From an uncultured bacterium (GTDB lineage Bacteria; Planctomycetota; UBA1135; GCA-002686595): a stretch of 64,000 nt of DNA. This document shows, piece after piece, positions 50,407 through 59,704 of this stretch; position 1 is the stretch's first letter; each line of letters opens with the position of its first letter. The stretch spans positions 1 through 64,000 of the forward strand of contig CAJQPT010000095.1 in the NCBI GenBank assembly GCA_905480285.1, written 5' to 3'. The notes beneath the pieces were generated by a model. The model was not told where the DNA came from and did no database searches. It saw only the letters and a list, made by a program, of their open reading frames with translations. The position numbers were made by a program, and so were the translations under genes.

Positions 50407-52902
50407 TCAGCGCATGGAGCACCAGGCCCCCTGCCCGGAGCCGATCGGGCTGCCCGGAGGGGCCTCAGGCGCCCTGGCCGCCGGCGAGAGCGCGGGGTCC
50501 GACACGGACCGGTCGAGGACCTGCTGGACCTCAACCTGGAGGTCACCGAGGCCCGTGTGCTTCGCCACGGCGGGGTCCGCTGCGAACGCGGCGAGGGCCG
50601 GTCGGAGGGCCGCTCGAACCACCCGCGGGGTCCCCGCACGGAGGTACGTCGACAAGGCCTCCTCGGCGACGACTGCCAGCACCACCTCTCGAAGCGCCTG
50701 CTCCTCATGATCGATGGCGTCCGCGGGATATGCGGGCGCCGAGGCCGCCGGCTGCTGGGTCAACGTGAAGATCATGGAGACCATCGACCCCGCGTCCACC
50801 GGCGGCCGGTCCACGGCCACTGACTCCGCAGCCTGTAGCTCGAGTCGCATCAGCCGCTGTGGCTCCAGCAAACCCGAGACCGTCAACCGAGCCGCCACCT
50901 CCGCGGCCCCGAGCCAGTCGAAGGCCACCCCGGCGTCTCGCGCGAACACCTCTCGAGAGCTCCCGTACCCCGGCGGGCGGGGATAGAGCAGGCGCCGGAC
51001 CGACGCAGGAATCGAGAGCGTCTGGGGACTGAGGGTCTCCATCAGAGCTCTGAAGGCTCGCGTCTGGTCGGCGCCGGACACCGGGCGCATGGGCCTCGGC
51101 CGCCCGTTGTTGACCTCGTGCTCGTACAGCACACCGCCGACCATCTTGACCGCCGCGTCCACCTGGTACCGGTGGTGGAGGTAGAGCGGCACGAAGACCT
51201 CCTCGAGCTCGGCCACGGGTCGGCCGTTGGCGAGGTTGCTGGCTCCGAAGCGGCGCAGGGCGACGCTGCGCACGTCCAGCGCTTCGCGGAGCGCCTGAAC
51301 AGGATCGTCTCCGTCATCCCAGAGGTTGGCGTAGGGCTGCGCCGCACCCGCGGAGCGAGCGTCCTGGTCAGTCAAGTACCGAAGCCCGCGGTCGACCGCG
51401 CGGCGGCTCAGGCGGTCGTTGAAGTCTGCCGCGGACTCGCCCGCCGGGATGGGCGCGTAGAGCATGCGGATGGCGTGCAGATCCCAGGCTCCAACGCCGA
51501 CGCCGTAGGCATCAGAGACGTCCAATCCGCCCCTCCCGTCCGGACGAATCCGCGGGGCGGGGTAGTCCATCACCGACGCCCGCTCCGAGGCGCTGGCGGC
51601 GAAGTTGTGGGCGAGCCCAAGGGTGTGGCCGACCTCGTGCGCGGCGAGCTGGCGGATACGCGCCAGCGCCAGCTCGGTCGGGTCGTCGAGGGAGCCCGAC
51701 CCGGTCCTCCCGGCCCCGAGCATGCCCTCGAAGAGGAGACGATCCTGCCGCACGCGGAGCGAGCCGAGGCTGACGTGGCCTTTGATGATCTCACCCGTCC
51801 GCGGGTCGCTGATCGCGTTGCCGTAGCTCCAACCCCGCGTGGAGCGGTGCACCCACTGGATCACATGATGGCGTACGTCGAGGGGGTCAAGGTCATCGGG
51901 AGCCACCTCGACCCGGAAGGCACCGGGGTATCCCGCCTGCTCGAAGGCCTCGGCCCACCACGACGCGCCCTCCACCAGCGCCGAGCGCACGGGCTCGGGA
52001 GCCGCCGCGTCGACGTAGTAGACGATGGGTTCCACCGCGCCGGTCTCGGGGTCCACGGTGAGGCGGTGCCGCACCGCGAGGCGCTGGGTGAGCGGGACGT
52101 CGAGGGGCACCCCGTAGTCAAGATAGCGGAGAGAGAAGGCCCCCATCCGCGGGTCGAAGCGACGTGGCTCGTAGCCGCCATCCGGGAGCCTCAAGAAGCC
52201 CTGCCGCTGGATGAAGGTGAGCGCGGCGCCGTCGGGAGCGCTGCTTCGCGCCAGCGGGCCGGGCTTGTCCGAGGTGAAGGTGAGCAGCGCGCCGAATTCG
52301 ATGTTGTCTGGGAACGCCCGGCAGCGGCCCCCATCCAGGGCAGAGCGCGCCTCGTCGAGCTTGTAGCTGCCCTGCCCCCGGCTGGACAAGGTGTTCTGAA
52401 TGCCGTGGGCGTCCCGCACGAGGAAGGACGTGAGGTCGACCAGGACCCGGCCGTCCCGGGCGCGCTCGACGGGAGCCGCGCCCCAGAGCACCGAGCTGGC
52501 AAACGACTGCCGGGCCGCCGCCTGCTCGAGGGGTCCGCCCGAGGACGCCCGATAGTCGGTGTTCAACTGCTCCAGGAAGACCTTGCCCCCGAGACTGCGG
52601 AAGCGCACCAGGCGGGCTCCCCCCATCTGTCCCCGATCCAGGCCCACCTCGTTGGCTCCGAGCCCGGTCTCGATGCCCTCCACGTGGAGCAGCCGGACGT
52701 GCTCGCCGTCGGCCGCGGGGGCGGGGAGCCAGATCAAGGCTGCTCCCCCCTCGTCCTCCAGGCGCAGGTCCAGGAGGGGCGCGTCGCCTCCCTTGGCGGC
52801 GGCAGCGGGCCTCGCAGCGGTGGCGGTTCCCGAGGGCTGCCGGTCACCCGAGGCGCATGCGACGATCAGCCCCAGGCCGAGCACTTGAATGGCGTTCCTC
52901 AT
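50407..52902 (-). CDS. Zinc-dependent metalloprotease lipoprotein (DUF5117/DUF4953 type)
   Basis: The 831-residue protein has a lipoprotein signal (GLGLIVACASG, lipobox Cys16). The N-terminal half fits the DUF5117-like pattern (EPRRFDPRMGAFSLRYLDYG). The metzincin-like active site is AAHEVGHTLGLAHNF (near residue 420) with HExxHxxGxxH complete, followed by ASVMDYPAPR as a Met-turn equivalent. The remainder matches the helical DUF4953-like C-terminus. It should cleave proteins at the cell surface or in the periplasm. It is divergent from the glycosyltransferase gene and upstream of the M28 peptidase gene on the same strand, suggesting joint protein turnover. Confidence 0.88.
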   Translation of the reverse strand: MRNAIQVLGLGLIVACASGDRQPSGTATAARPAAAAKGGDAPLLDLRLEDEGGAALIWLPAPAADGEHVRLLHVEGIETGLGANEVGLDRGQMGGARLVRFRSLGGKVFLEQLNTDYRASSGGPLEQAAARQSFASSVLWGAAPVERARDGRVLVDLTSFLVRDAHGIQNTLSSRGQGSYKLDEARSALDGGRCRAFPDNIEFGALLTFTSDKPGPLARSSAPDGAALTFIQRQGFLRLPDGGYEPRRFDPRMGAFSLRYLDYGVPLDVPLTQRLAVRHRLTVDPETGAVEPIVYYVDAAAPEPVRSALVEGASWWAEAFEQAGYPGAFRVEVAPDDLDPLDVRHHVIQWVHRSTRGWSYGNAISDPRTGEIIKGHVSLGSLRVRQDRLLFEGMLGAGRTGSGSLDDPTELALARIRQLAAHEVGHTLGLAHNFAASASERASVMDYPAPRIRPDGRGGLDVSDAYGVGVGAWDLHAIRMLYAPIPAGESAADFNDRLSRRAVDRGLRYLTDQDARSAGAAQPYANLWDDGDDPVQALREALDVRSVALRRFGASNLANGRPVAELEEVFVPLYLHHRYQVDAAVKMVGGVLYEHEVNNGRPRPMRPVSGADQTRAFRALMETLSPQTLSIPASVRRLLYPRPPGYGSSREVFARDAGVAFDWLGAAEVAARLTVSGLLEPQRLMRLELQAAESVAVDRPPVDAGSMVSMIFTLTQQPAASAPAYPADAIDHEEQALREVVLAVVAEEALSTYLRAGTPRVVRAALRPALAAFAADPAVAKHTGLGDLQVEVQQVLDRSVSDPALSPAARAPEAPPGSPIGSGQGAWCSMR

Positions 52903-52989
52903 GGATCGAGGGTACGAATCCAGGGCTAGATGACACCTTTCTGTGCGAGGAATGAGGGCGAGGTTCGCGTCTCGTCATACCCTCCTCGC

Positions 52990-54747
52990 ATGACCGGTCC
53001 CTCCCACACCGACGGCAGCCTCCAGGGGCTCTTTTCACCCAGCCAGGGAGGTGCCTCTGACGAGGAGACCCCCTCCGGCCTCGAGCCGCTGCTCGAAGAG
53101 AACCTCTGCACCCTCGTCGGGGATTCTGCCGGGGAGCAGCTCATCGAGCGCATCCTCTTCGCCGACAGCGGCAAGCACGTGATCATCGGTGGACCGAACC
53201 CGCCGCTCTACCGCTTCCGGGGCCGGCTGCGCGAGTTCCGCGTCCGGAAGAAGGAGCTCGAGGCGTCGGTCGCGGACGTCCAGGACGGTGAGACCGTCTT
53301 CCTGTTCGGCATCAGCCTCGGTGAACAGGCGGCGCACATCCTGCGCACACGACCCAACTGCAAGGTCATCGCCTGGGACCGAGACCCCTGGCTCATGCGG
53401 CTCGCCCTCACCGGCCAGGATTACAAGTACTCCCTGGGCACTGGGCGCCTGACGCTGGCCCTCGGCGCAGACCTCATCGACCACCTCCCCTCGATGCCCG
53501 GCTACCGGCTGGTGCTCCACCCGGTCCTGCGGGAGTTCTATGAGGACGAGCTGCTGCTCACCGAAGAGGCCACCCGCGGGGAACATCCCGGCGAGGAGCG
53601 ACGGTGGGTCGGCCTCGGCATGGGCGGCGTCGTCTACAACGAGCTGAGCGCAGCCGTTCGGGCCGAGGGGTACTCGGTGTTCCCCCTCGAGGTCCGCCGC
53701 TGGGACCCCCGTGAGACCCGAATCGCGCTGAAGACGCTGCGCCCCGAGCGCGTGGTCACCATCAACTACGACTCGGAGGTCGCGGCGGTCTGCCACGAGC
53801 TCGACGTCCCGCTCGTCGCGTGGGAGGTGGATCCCAAGACCGACCGCCCGCCCGTCCCGCCCGCCGGTGGCGAGGACTTCCGCGTCTTCTCGCTCCACCC
53901 CAAGGATGTGAGCCAACTCCAGCAGGCCGGCTTCTCCTCGGTGGACTACCTCCCCATCGGGGTCGACACGAACCGCCGCTTCCCCATCGAGCTCAGCGAG
54001 GAGGAGCGCAGCCGCTTCGCGGCCCGCGTCTGCTTCGTCGGCTCAAGCCTCATCGACCGGGCGCGACGCTTCAAGCGGCTGTTCCTTCAGCTGCACGCCT
54101 CCTTCAACTGCTCCGCCGACGAGAACTTCGATGAGACCTCCGAGCGGCTCGAGGGGGTCCTCGCCGGCGAGCGGGCCAACTACGGGGTCTATGACGCCGA
54201 TAACCTCCTCGAGGAGCAGTTCGGCGAGTTCCTCGAGGCGGCGCGGCGCAACGGGACGCCCGATGACCCGAAGAAGTGGGTCGCCGAGATCGTCGCGTCT
54301 CAGAAGCGAGTCGCCTACGTCTCAGCCCTGAGCGACTTCGGCATCCACGTCTGGGGGGATGAGCGCTGGAGCGAGGTCTCCGCCGCCGCCCCGGGCGTGC
54401 ACTACCGCGGCCTCGCCGAACAAGGTCACGAGCTGACCTGCGTCTACAGCGGCGCCGAGGTGCACGTGGACGTCAACCGGATCTACCAGCCCGAGGCCAT
54501 CCCCATGCGGGTGATCAACGTCATGGCCTGCGGCGGCTTCCTCATCGCAGAGCACTCTGACTCCATCGAGGAGCTGTTCGAGGTCGGTAAGGAGATCGAG
54601 ACCTATCGCACGATCGACGAGCTGGAGACCAAGGTCGCCCACTTCCTCGAACACCCCGGGGAAGCGCGGGAGATCGCGCAGCGCGGGCTCGACGCCGTGC
54701 GTCAACGTCACACCATGCGCATTCGAGCCGCGAGATTGCTCGCCTGA
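52990..54747 (+). CDS. Glycosyltransferase, CgeB/GT-B type
   Basis: The 585-residue product has an N-terminal Rossmann-like half with GKHVIIGGPNPPLYRF and ETVFLFGISLGEQAAHIL. The C-terminal GT-B half contains FRVFSLHPKDVSQLQQAGF, SVDYLPIGVDTNRRFP and CFVGSSLIDRARRF. The nucleotide-sugar-site segment IPMRVINVMACGGFLIAEHS is typical of CgeB-like enzymes, which decorate protein or spore surfaces. The first half also resembles the MAF/motility-accessory region. ATG 52990 leaves space for divergent promoters. ATG 52930, with AGGG four bases upstream, would add 20 residues and is a real alternative. No partner genes are adjacent. Confidence 0.78.
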   Translation: MTGPSHTDGSLQGLFSPSQGGASDEETPSGLEPLLEENLCTLVGDSAGEQLIERILFADSGKHVIIGGPNPPLYRFRGRLREFRVRKKELEASVADVQDGETVFLFGISLGEQAAHILRTRPNCKVIAWDRDPWLMRLALTGQDYKYSLGTGRLTLALGADLIDHLPSMPGYRLVLHPVLREFYEDELLLTEEATRGEHPGEERRWVGLGMGGVVYNELSAAVRAEGYSVFPLEVRRWDPRETRIALKTLRPERVVTINYDSEVAAVCHELDVPLVAWEVDPKTDRPPVPPAGGEDFRVFSLHPKDVSQLQQAGFSSVDYLPIGVDTNRRFPIELSEEERSRFAARVCFVGSSLIDRARRFKRLFLQLHASFNCSADENFDETSERLEGVLAGERANYGVYDADNLLEEQFGEFLEAARRNGTPDDPKKWVAEIVASQKRVAYVSALSDFGIHVWGDERWSEVSAAAPGVHYRGLAEQGHELTCVYSGAEVHVDVNRIYQPEAIPMRVINVMACGGFLIAEHSDSIEELFEVGKEIETYRTIDELETKVAHFLEHPGEAREIAQRGLDAVRQRHTMRIRAARLLA

Positions 54748-54786
54748 CGACGACCGACCTCCGCCAAGATTCTTCGGATCAACCGG

Positions 54787-54814
54787 TTGAATCCTCGCGC
54801 CGGCGCTCTACTCT
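54787..54814 (+). promoter_or_regulatory. Possible his operon promoter
   Basis: TTGAAT at 54787-54792 and TACTCT at 54809-54814 are 16 bases apart. The -35 match is fair and the -10 match weak. Transcription would start close to 54821, just before the leader ATG at 54825, implying a near-leaderless leader peptide. Confidence 0.35.
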
Positions 54815-54824
54815 CCTCGCTCGC

Positions 54825-54890
54825 ATGAACGCCTCGATCAGCAACGCGTCCGTCCATCATCACCACGACCCCTCCCGGGTCGGGTGCTGA
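54825..54890 (+). CDS. hisL: Histidine operon leader peptide
   Basis: A 22-codon frame including the stop encodes MNASISNASVHHHHDPSRVGC. Codons 11-14 (54855-54866) are four histidines, CAT CAT CAC CAC. It lies directly upstream of hisG and is followed by a terminator hairpin, the layout of ribosome-mediated attenuation. When charged His-tRNA is scarce, a ribosome stalled at these codons would favour the antiterminator fold. No Shine-Dalgarno sequence precedes the ATG, which fits a leaderless start. The frame is too short for domain evidence; the call rests on the His run, position and RNA structure. Confidence 0.8.
   Translation: MNASISNASVHHHHDPSRVGC
54866..54882 (+). promoter_or_regulatory. 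Pause-type hairpin of the his attenuator
   Basis: CGACCC (54866-54871) pairs with GGGTCG (54877-54882) around a five-base loop, starting in the last His codon. It corresponds to the 1:2 pause hairpin of amino-acid attenuators. A partly matching segment 54888-54892 (TGAGC) can pair with 54918-54922 (GCTCA) as part of a possible antiterminator. Confidence 0.55.
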
Positions 54891-54921
54891 GCACGCGTGT
54901 GACATAGACGTTCCACCGCTC

Positions 54922-54945
54922 AACGCCGGCCCACGGGCCGGCGTT
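54922..54945 (+). terminator. his attenuator terminator hairpin
   Basis: An 11-bp perfect stem AACGCCGGCCC/GGGCCGGCGTT (two-base apex, effectively a slightly larger loop) is followed by CTTCGTTG. It lies 32 bases after the leader peptide stop and 51 bases before hisG. Confidence 0.75.
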
Positions 54946-54995
54946 CTTCGTTGACGGCGGTTCGTGGGCTGGCCTCCCCCTACCTGGAAGCCGCC

Positions 54996-55916
54996 ATGAC
55001 CCTCGAACTCGACTCCATCCCCGGAGCCGCCGCCACACGCGTCGGCAGCGGGACACTCGCCCCCCTCCGGCTCGCGCTCCCCAAGGGACGCCAGCAAGAA
55101 CAGGTCATCCGCCTGCTCGCGGATGCCGGCGTCTCTGTGGCCATGGGCGGCCGCGCCTACCGGCCCACCGTCTCACTGCCTGCGGTTGAGACCAAGCTCC
55201 TGAAGCCGCAGAACGTCGTCGAGATGCTGGGCGTCGGGGCCCGCGATGTGGGCTTCGCCGGCGCCGACTGGGCCGAGGAGAAGGCCGCGCCGGTGGTCGA
55301 GCTCCTGGACACCAGGCTCAACCCCGTGCGGATCGTCGCCGCCGCGCCGCCCGCGCTCCTGGATGACGACGGCAACTTGCCTCGCCGCCCGCTGGTGATC
55401 GCCACGGAATACCGACGCTTGACCGAGGCCTGGATCCGCGACACGGGAATCGACGCCAGGGTGCTGTCCACCTGCGGCGCCACCGAGGTCTTCCCCCCCG
55501 AGGACGCCGACCTGATCGTGGACAACTCCTCCACGGGGTCGACCCTGCAGGCCAACGGCCTCGACGTGATCGCCGAGCTGTTCTCATCCTCGACCCGGCT
55601 CTACGCCAGCGAGGCCGCCGCCGCTGATCCCGGTCGCCGAGCGCGCCTGGACGAGCTGGTGATGCTCCTCCGCTCGGTGCTCGACGCTCGCCAACGCATG
55701 ATGCTCGAGCTCAACGTGGCCGCGGCGGACCTCGACGGGGTGCTCGACGTCCTCCCAAGCATGCGTCAGCCCACCATCGCCGCCCTGGGTGGCGAGGCCG
55801 GATTCGCCGTGCGCGCCGCGGTGCCCAGGGCGGCCATCGCCGACCTCGTCCCCCGACTGAAGCAGCTGGGCGGCAGCGACATTGTCCTCTCCGGCGTCAG
55901 CCAGCTGGTGCCCTGA
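54996..55916 (+). CDS. hisG: ATP phosphoribosyltransferase HisG, long form
   Basis: HisG catalyses the first step, joining ATP and PRPP. The 306 residues show RLALPKGRQQEQVIRLLADA at the N-terminus. The central VEMLGVGARDVGFAGADW and PRB-type PRPP loop DLIVDNSSTGSTLQANGL are present. The C-terminal regulatory domain (LPSMRQPTIAALGG to GASDIVLSGV-like end GGSDIVLSGVSQLVP) makes it a long-form enzyme that needs no HisZ and is normally feedback-inhibited by histidine. ATG 54996 has GGAAG five bases upstream; a TTG at 54951 sits in the terminator tail and is less likely. It overlaps hisC by one base. Confidence 0.93.
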   Translation: MTLELDSIPGAAATRVGSGTLAPLRLALPKGRQQEQVIRLLADAGVSVAMGGRAYRPTVSLPAVETKLLKPQNVVEMLGVGARDVGFAGADWAEEKAAPVVELLDTRLNPVRIVAAAPPALLDDDGNLPRRPLVIATEYRRLTEAWIRDTGIDARVLSTCGATEVFPPEDADLIVDNSSTGSTLQANGLDVIAELFSSSTRLYASEAAAADPGRRARLDELVMLLRSVLDARQRMMLELNVAAADLDGVLDVLPSMRQPTIAALGGEAGFAVRAAVPRAAIADLVPRLKQLGGSDIVLSGVSQLVP

Positions 55917-57658
55917 TGTCGCCCTCCACCCTCAGCGCCGCGAGCTCCCCCACCAGCACCAGGGGGCCCGAAGCCAACTCTGGTGTCCGGGTGCCCTACC
56001 GGGCCGCCCGGCCCCTCGCTCCGTGCGACCTCTGGCTCGCGGGAAATGAAGGGCGCCCGCCTGAAGCGATCGAGCTCCGCGTCCCCTCGGACGAGCTCGG
56101 CCGCTACCCGTCATCCGCCTCACTCGAGGCCGCAGCGGCGGAGCGCTTCGGGGTGGCACCGGACCAGGTCCTCGCGACCGCCGGAGCCGACGACGGGCTC
56201 CTGCGCCTGTGCCTCGCCTTCCTCGAGGCTGGCCGCGAGCTGATCCTCCCTGCTCCGACGTTCGAGATGATCCCCCGCTATGCGGCTCTCGCCGGCGGCG
56301 AGATCGTCGAGGTGAGCTGGGAGGAGGGGTCCTCGTACCCGGTGGAGGCCGTGCTGCGCTCGATCACCCCGCGCACCTCGCTCATCGCCGTGGTCAGCCC
56401 CAACAACCCCACCGGCGCGGTTGCCCGCCCGCAGGACCTCCAGCGTCTCTCCGAGGCGGCGCCGAACGCCCTCCTCATCGTCGACCAGGCCTACGCGGAG
56501 TTCGCCGACGAAGACCTCACGGCTCCGGCGCTCGAGCTCCCCAACGCCGTGGTGCTTCGCACCATGTCCAAGGCCTATGGCTGCGCCGGGCTCCGCGTGG
56601 GCTTCACCCTCGGCGCCCCGAGGATCCTCGAGCTCCTCCGCGCCGCAGGCAACCCCTACCCCCTGGCGGCGAGCTCGCTCAACGCCGCGACCCAGCGTCT
56701 CTCGGACGACATCAGTCCGTCCGTGCAGCGGGTCCGGCGAGAGCGCGACGCGCTCCTCGCGACGGCGCAAGAGCTCGGCCTCGAGGCGTCCCCCAGCCAG
56801 GGCAACTTCGTGTTCATCCGCACTCCACGCGCCTCCACGATCCGCGACCTGATGGCGGGCCTCGGGGTCGCCATCCGAGCGTTCCCAGGCGTCCCCGGGC
56901 TCACCGACGCGCTTCGGATCACGCTCCCCGGTGACAGCGTGAGCTTCACGCGACTGGATCGGGCGATCCGCTCAGTCCTGGCCCCCGACGCCCTCCTCTT
57001 CGACCTCGACGGAGTCCTCGCGGACGTCTCCAGCTCCTATCGGACCGCCATCCGCGAGACCGCGGCGACGTTCGGGGTCACGATCACCGACTCCGACGTT
57101 GCGGCGGCCAAGGCCGCAGGCGACGCCAATGACGACTGGCGCCTGACGTGGAGACTCCTGGTCGACCGGGGCGTTGAGTGTTCCCTCGAAGAGGTCACTC
57201 TTCGCTTCGAGGCGCTCTATCAGGGGACGTCGACGGCGCCCGGCCTCCGCGAAGAGGAGTCGTTGCTCCTGGACCGCGAGAGCCTCAGGCGCCTCGCCGC
57301 CGAGCGGCCGCTCGCGGTGGTCACAGGCCGACCCCGGTCAGACGCCCGGAGGTTCCTCGAGGAGCAGGGGATCGCCGACCTGTTTGGCGCGGTGATCACC
57401 CGGGATGACGCGCCGCTCAAGCCAGATCCCGAGCCGGTCCGCCGCGCCATGGACGCCCTCGGCGTGCGCACCGCCTGGATGATCGGCGACACGCGCGACG
57501 ACGTCGAGAGCGCGCGCGCAGCCGGCGCCGTGCCGGTCGCCGTCCTCCCTCCGGGCGGCAGCGACAGCGCCCGGAGCACCCTCAAGGCTCAGCTATGCGC
57601 AGCAGGCGCCGGCGTCTGCCTGGACCGTACCACCGAACTCGAGGAGCTCCTCCCGTGA
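55916..57658 (+). CDS. hisC: Histidinol-phosphate aminotransferase fused to HAD-superfamily phosphatase
   Basis: This is a 580-residue fusion. Residues about 30-355 form a class I/II aminotransferase of HisC type, with [20 protein letters not shown] and the PLP lysine in [16 protein letters not shown]. Residues about 358-580 form a HAD subfamily IA domain. Its motifs are [23 protein letters not shown] with Lys in PLKPDPEPV, and [12 protein letters not shown], all intact. The neighbouring hisB encodes only the dehydratase, so the HAD domain is the best candidate for histidinol-phosphate phosphatase. This would place two consecutive steps in one protein. It overlaps hisB by four bases. Confidence 0.9.
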   Translation: MSPSTLSAASSPTSTRGPEANSGVRVPYRAARPLAPCDLWLAGNEGRPPEAIELRVPSDELGRYPSSASLEAAAAERFGVAPDQVLATAGADDGLLRLCLAFLEAGRELILPAPTFEMIPRYAALAGGEIVEVSWEEGSSYPVEAVLRSITPRTSLIAVVSPNNPTGAVARPQDLQRLSEAAPNALLIVDQAYAEFADEDLTAPALELPNAVVLRTMSKAYGCAGLRVGFTLGAPRILELLRAAGNPYPLAASSLNAATQRLSDDISPSVQRVRRERDALLATAQELGLEASPSQGNFVFIRTPRASTIRDLMAGLGVAIRAFPGVPGLTDALRITLPGDSVSFTRLDRAIRSVLAPDALLFDLDGVLADVSSSYRTAIRETAATFGVTITDSDVAAAKAAGDANDDWRLTWRLLVDRGVECSLEEVTLRFEALYQGTSTAPGLREEESLLLDRESLRRLAAERPLAVVTGRPRSDARRFLEEQGIADLFGAVITRDDAPLKPDPEPVRRAMDALGVRTAWMIGDTRDDVESARAAGAVPVAVLPPGGSDSARSTLKAQLCAAGAGVCLDRTTELEELLP

Positions 57659-58269
57659 CTGACACCCTGCCCATCGCCCGCGCCCCGCGGGTCACCAGCC
57701 GCCGCCGCGACACCGGCGAGACCTCGGTCGAGCTGCGCCTCAACCTCGACGGCACGGGCCGCGCCGAGGTCTCGACCGGGCTGCGTTTCCTGGACCACAT
57801 GCTCGACGCCCTCGCGCGTCACGCACGCCTCGACTTGACCCTCAAGTGCGAGGGGGACCTGGACGTCGACGACCACCACACCGTGGAGGACTGCGCCATC
57901 GTCCTCGGCGGCGCCCTGGATGAGCTGCTCGGAGAGCGGCGCGGGATCACCCGCTTCGGGAGCGCGTATGCGCCCCTCGACGAGGCCCTCGCACGGGTCG
58001 TCGTGGACCTCTCCGGTCGCCCATGGCCAGAGGTCGATCTCGGCCTCCGCCGCGAGCGCATCGGGGCCGTGGCGTGCGAGAACCTGACCCACTTCCTCCA
58101 GACCCTCGCCATCGAGGGCCGCATGGCCCTGCACGTCGACGTCCTCCGCGGCGCCAACGATCACCACCGCGCCGAGGCTGCCTTCAAGGCCCTCGCCCTC
58201 GCCCTGCGCGAGGCCTTCACCCGCGACGGCGCCGACGCCGTGCCCAGCACCAAGGGGGTGCTCTCATGA
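57655..58269 (+). CDS. hisB: Imidazoleglycerol-phosphate dehydratase (HisB, dehydratase only)
   Basis: The 204-residue monofunctional IGP dehydratase has the family metal motifs [31 protein letters not shown], and the second-repeat [23 protein letters not shown] 57655 is the start; it overlaps the hisC stop (GTGA) and has GAGGAG eight bases upstream. No N-terminal HAD phosphatase domain is present, unlike E. coli HisB, which fits the phosphatase being fused to HisC here. Overlap with hisH is four bases. Confidence 0.96.
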   Translation: MTDTLPIARAPRVTSRRRDTGETSVELRLNLDGTGRAEVSTGLRFLDHMLDALARHARLDLTLKCEGDLDVDDHHTVEDCAIVLGGALDELLGERRGITRFGSAYAPLDEALARVVVDLSGRPWPEVDLGLRRERIGAVACENLTHFLQTLAIEGRMALHVDVLRGANDHHRAEAAFKALALALREAFTRDGADAVPSTKGVLS

Positions 58270-58904
58270 GACCTGAAGTTGTCCTCGTACGAACTGGCGT
58301 GGCGAATGTCGCGTCTGTCACCGCTGCCCTCCGGCGTCTTGGCGTCGAGCCGCGGCTCTCCGATGACCCGGGCGTGATCCGTGAGGCGGCCGCCGTCGTG
58401 CTCCCCGGCGTGGGTGCCTTCGGCGCCGGCATGGAGCGGCTCGACGCCGCCGGGCTCGTGACGCCGCTGCGCGCCCGGGTGGAGCGTGGCGAGCCGACCC
58501 TCGCGATCTGTCTCGGTGTTCAGCTCCTCGGCATCGAGAGCGAGGAGGAGCCCGGCGTCCCCGGCCTCGGCGTCGCGCCCGCGCGCACGCGCAGGCTCAT
58601 GGGTGCCCCTCGCCTCCCCCACTTCGGGTGGAACGAGGTGGCGCCGGACCCAGGCTGCACAATCATCCAGCCAGGGGAGGCGTACTTCGCCCACAGCTAC
58701 CGCCTCGACGACTCTGCGGCTCTGGCGGCGGAGGGTTGGGCCGTCGCTCGCTCGAACGAAGGCGAGCCCTTCGTGGCCGCCATCGAGCGCGGCGCCGTGC
58801 TCGGGTGCCAGTTCCACCCTGAGCTCTCGGGGGCCTTCGGGGCGGCGCTGCTCGAGCGCTGGCTCGAGCGCGCGGCGGTCGCCTGTGCCGGGGGGGTCGC
58901 CTGA
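58266..58904 (+). CDS. hisH: Imidazole glycerol phosphate synthase glutaminase subunit HisH
   Basis: The 212-residue class I glutamine amidotransferase supplies ammonia to HisF. The catalytic Cys is in [10 protein letters not shown], and the His/Glu pair is in [10 protein letters not shown]. The oxyanion segment is [14 protein letters not shown] 58266 overlaps hisB by four bases, and the stop overlaps the hisF start (TGATG). The upstream extension of the frame inside hisB is not homologous. Confidence 0.95.
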   Translation: MRPEVVLVRTGVANVASVTAALRRLGVEPRLSDDPGVIREAAAVVLPGVGAFGAGMERLDAAGLVTPLRARVERGEPTLAICLGVQLLGIESEEEPGVPGLGVAPARTRRLMGAPRLPHFGWNEVAPDPGCTIIQPGEAYFAHSYRLDDSAALAAEGWAVARSNEGEPFVAAIERGAVLGCQFHPELSGAFGAALLERWLERAAVACAGGVA

Positions 58905-59704
58905 TGGTCCGCCTCAGAGTCATTCCATGCCTCGACGTGAAGGACGGCAGGGTCGTGAAGGGTGTCCGCTTCCAGGGCCTCCGCGATGCTGGTGACCCCG
59001 TGGAGCGCGCGGTCGCCTACGAGGAGTCCGGGGCCGACGAGCTCTGCCTGCTCGACGTCTCGGCCACCCGCGAGGGGCGGGCGAGCGCCGTGGAGACCGT
59101 ACGCGCCGTGCGCGCCGCGATCGGGATCCCGCTCACCGTCGGCGGCGGCGTACGGCGCGTCGAGGACGCCGCGCGGCTGCTCGACGCCGGCGCGGACAAG
59201 GTCGCGGTCAACACCGCCGCCCTCGAACGTCCAGAGCTCCTCTCCGAGATCAAGGCTCGCCTCGGTGCCCAGTGCACGATCCTCTCCCTGGACGCGGCGC
59301 GCCGCGGAGGAGCAGAGGACCCGGACAGCAGCCCGAGCTGGGAGGTGGTCGTCGCCGGAGGCACCCAGCGCACCGGGACCGACGCGATCCAGTGGGCGCG
59401 CCTCGCGGTGAGCCTCGGCGCCGGCGAGATCCTCGCCACCAGCTGGGACCGCGACGGGACAGGAGCGGGGTATGACGTCGAGCTCCTCCGCGCCCTGGCC
59501 GACGCCGTCCCCGTCCCGCTGATCGCCAGCGGCGGCGCCCGCACCACGGGCCACATGGAGACGGCCCTCGACGCCGGCGCGAGCGCCGTGCTCGCCGCCT
59601 CCATCTTCCACGACGGTTTGACGACCGTCAGCCAGGTCAAACTCGAGCTCGCCCGGTCCGGGCGCGATGTCCGCCTCCCCCTGTCTTCCCCCACTGCCCG
59701 ATGA
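58904..59704 (+). CDS. hisF: Imidazole glycerol phosphate synthase cyclase subunit HisF
   Basis: The 266-residue TIM barrel closes the imidazole ring, forming IGP and AICAR. Catalytic Asp11 is in RVIPCLDVKDGRVVKG, and the second Asp lies in CTILSLDAARRGG. Phosphate-binding loops are LTVGGGVR and LIASGGA. The protein is slightly longer than usual because of an insertion after SLDAARRGG (AEDPDSSPS). It is coupled to hisH and overlaps the hisA fusion gene by four bases. Confidence 0.96.
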   Translation: MVRLRVIPCLDVKDGRVVKGVRFQGLRDAGDPVERAVAYEESGADELCLLDVSATREGRASAVETVRAVRAAIGIPLTVGGGVRRVEDAARLLDAGADKVAVNTAALERPELLSEIKARLGAQCTILSLDAARRGGAEDPDSSPSWEVVVAGGTQRTGTDAIQWARLAVSLGAGEILATSWDRDGTGAGYDVELLRALADAVPVPLIASGGARTTGHMETALDAGASAVLAASIFHDGLTTVSQVKLELARSGRDVRLPLSSPTAR

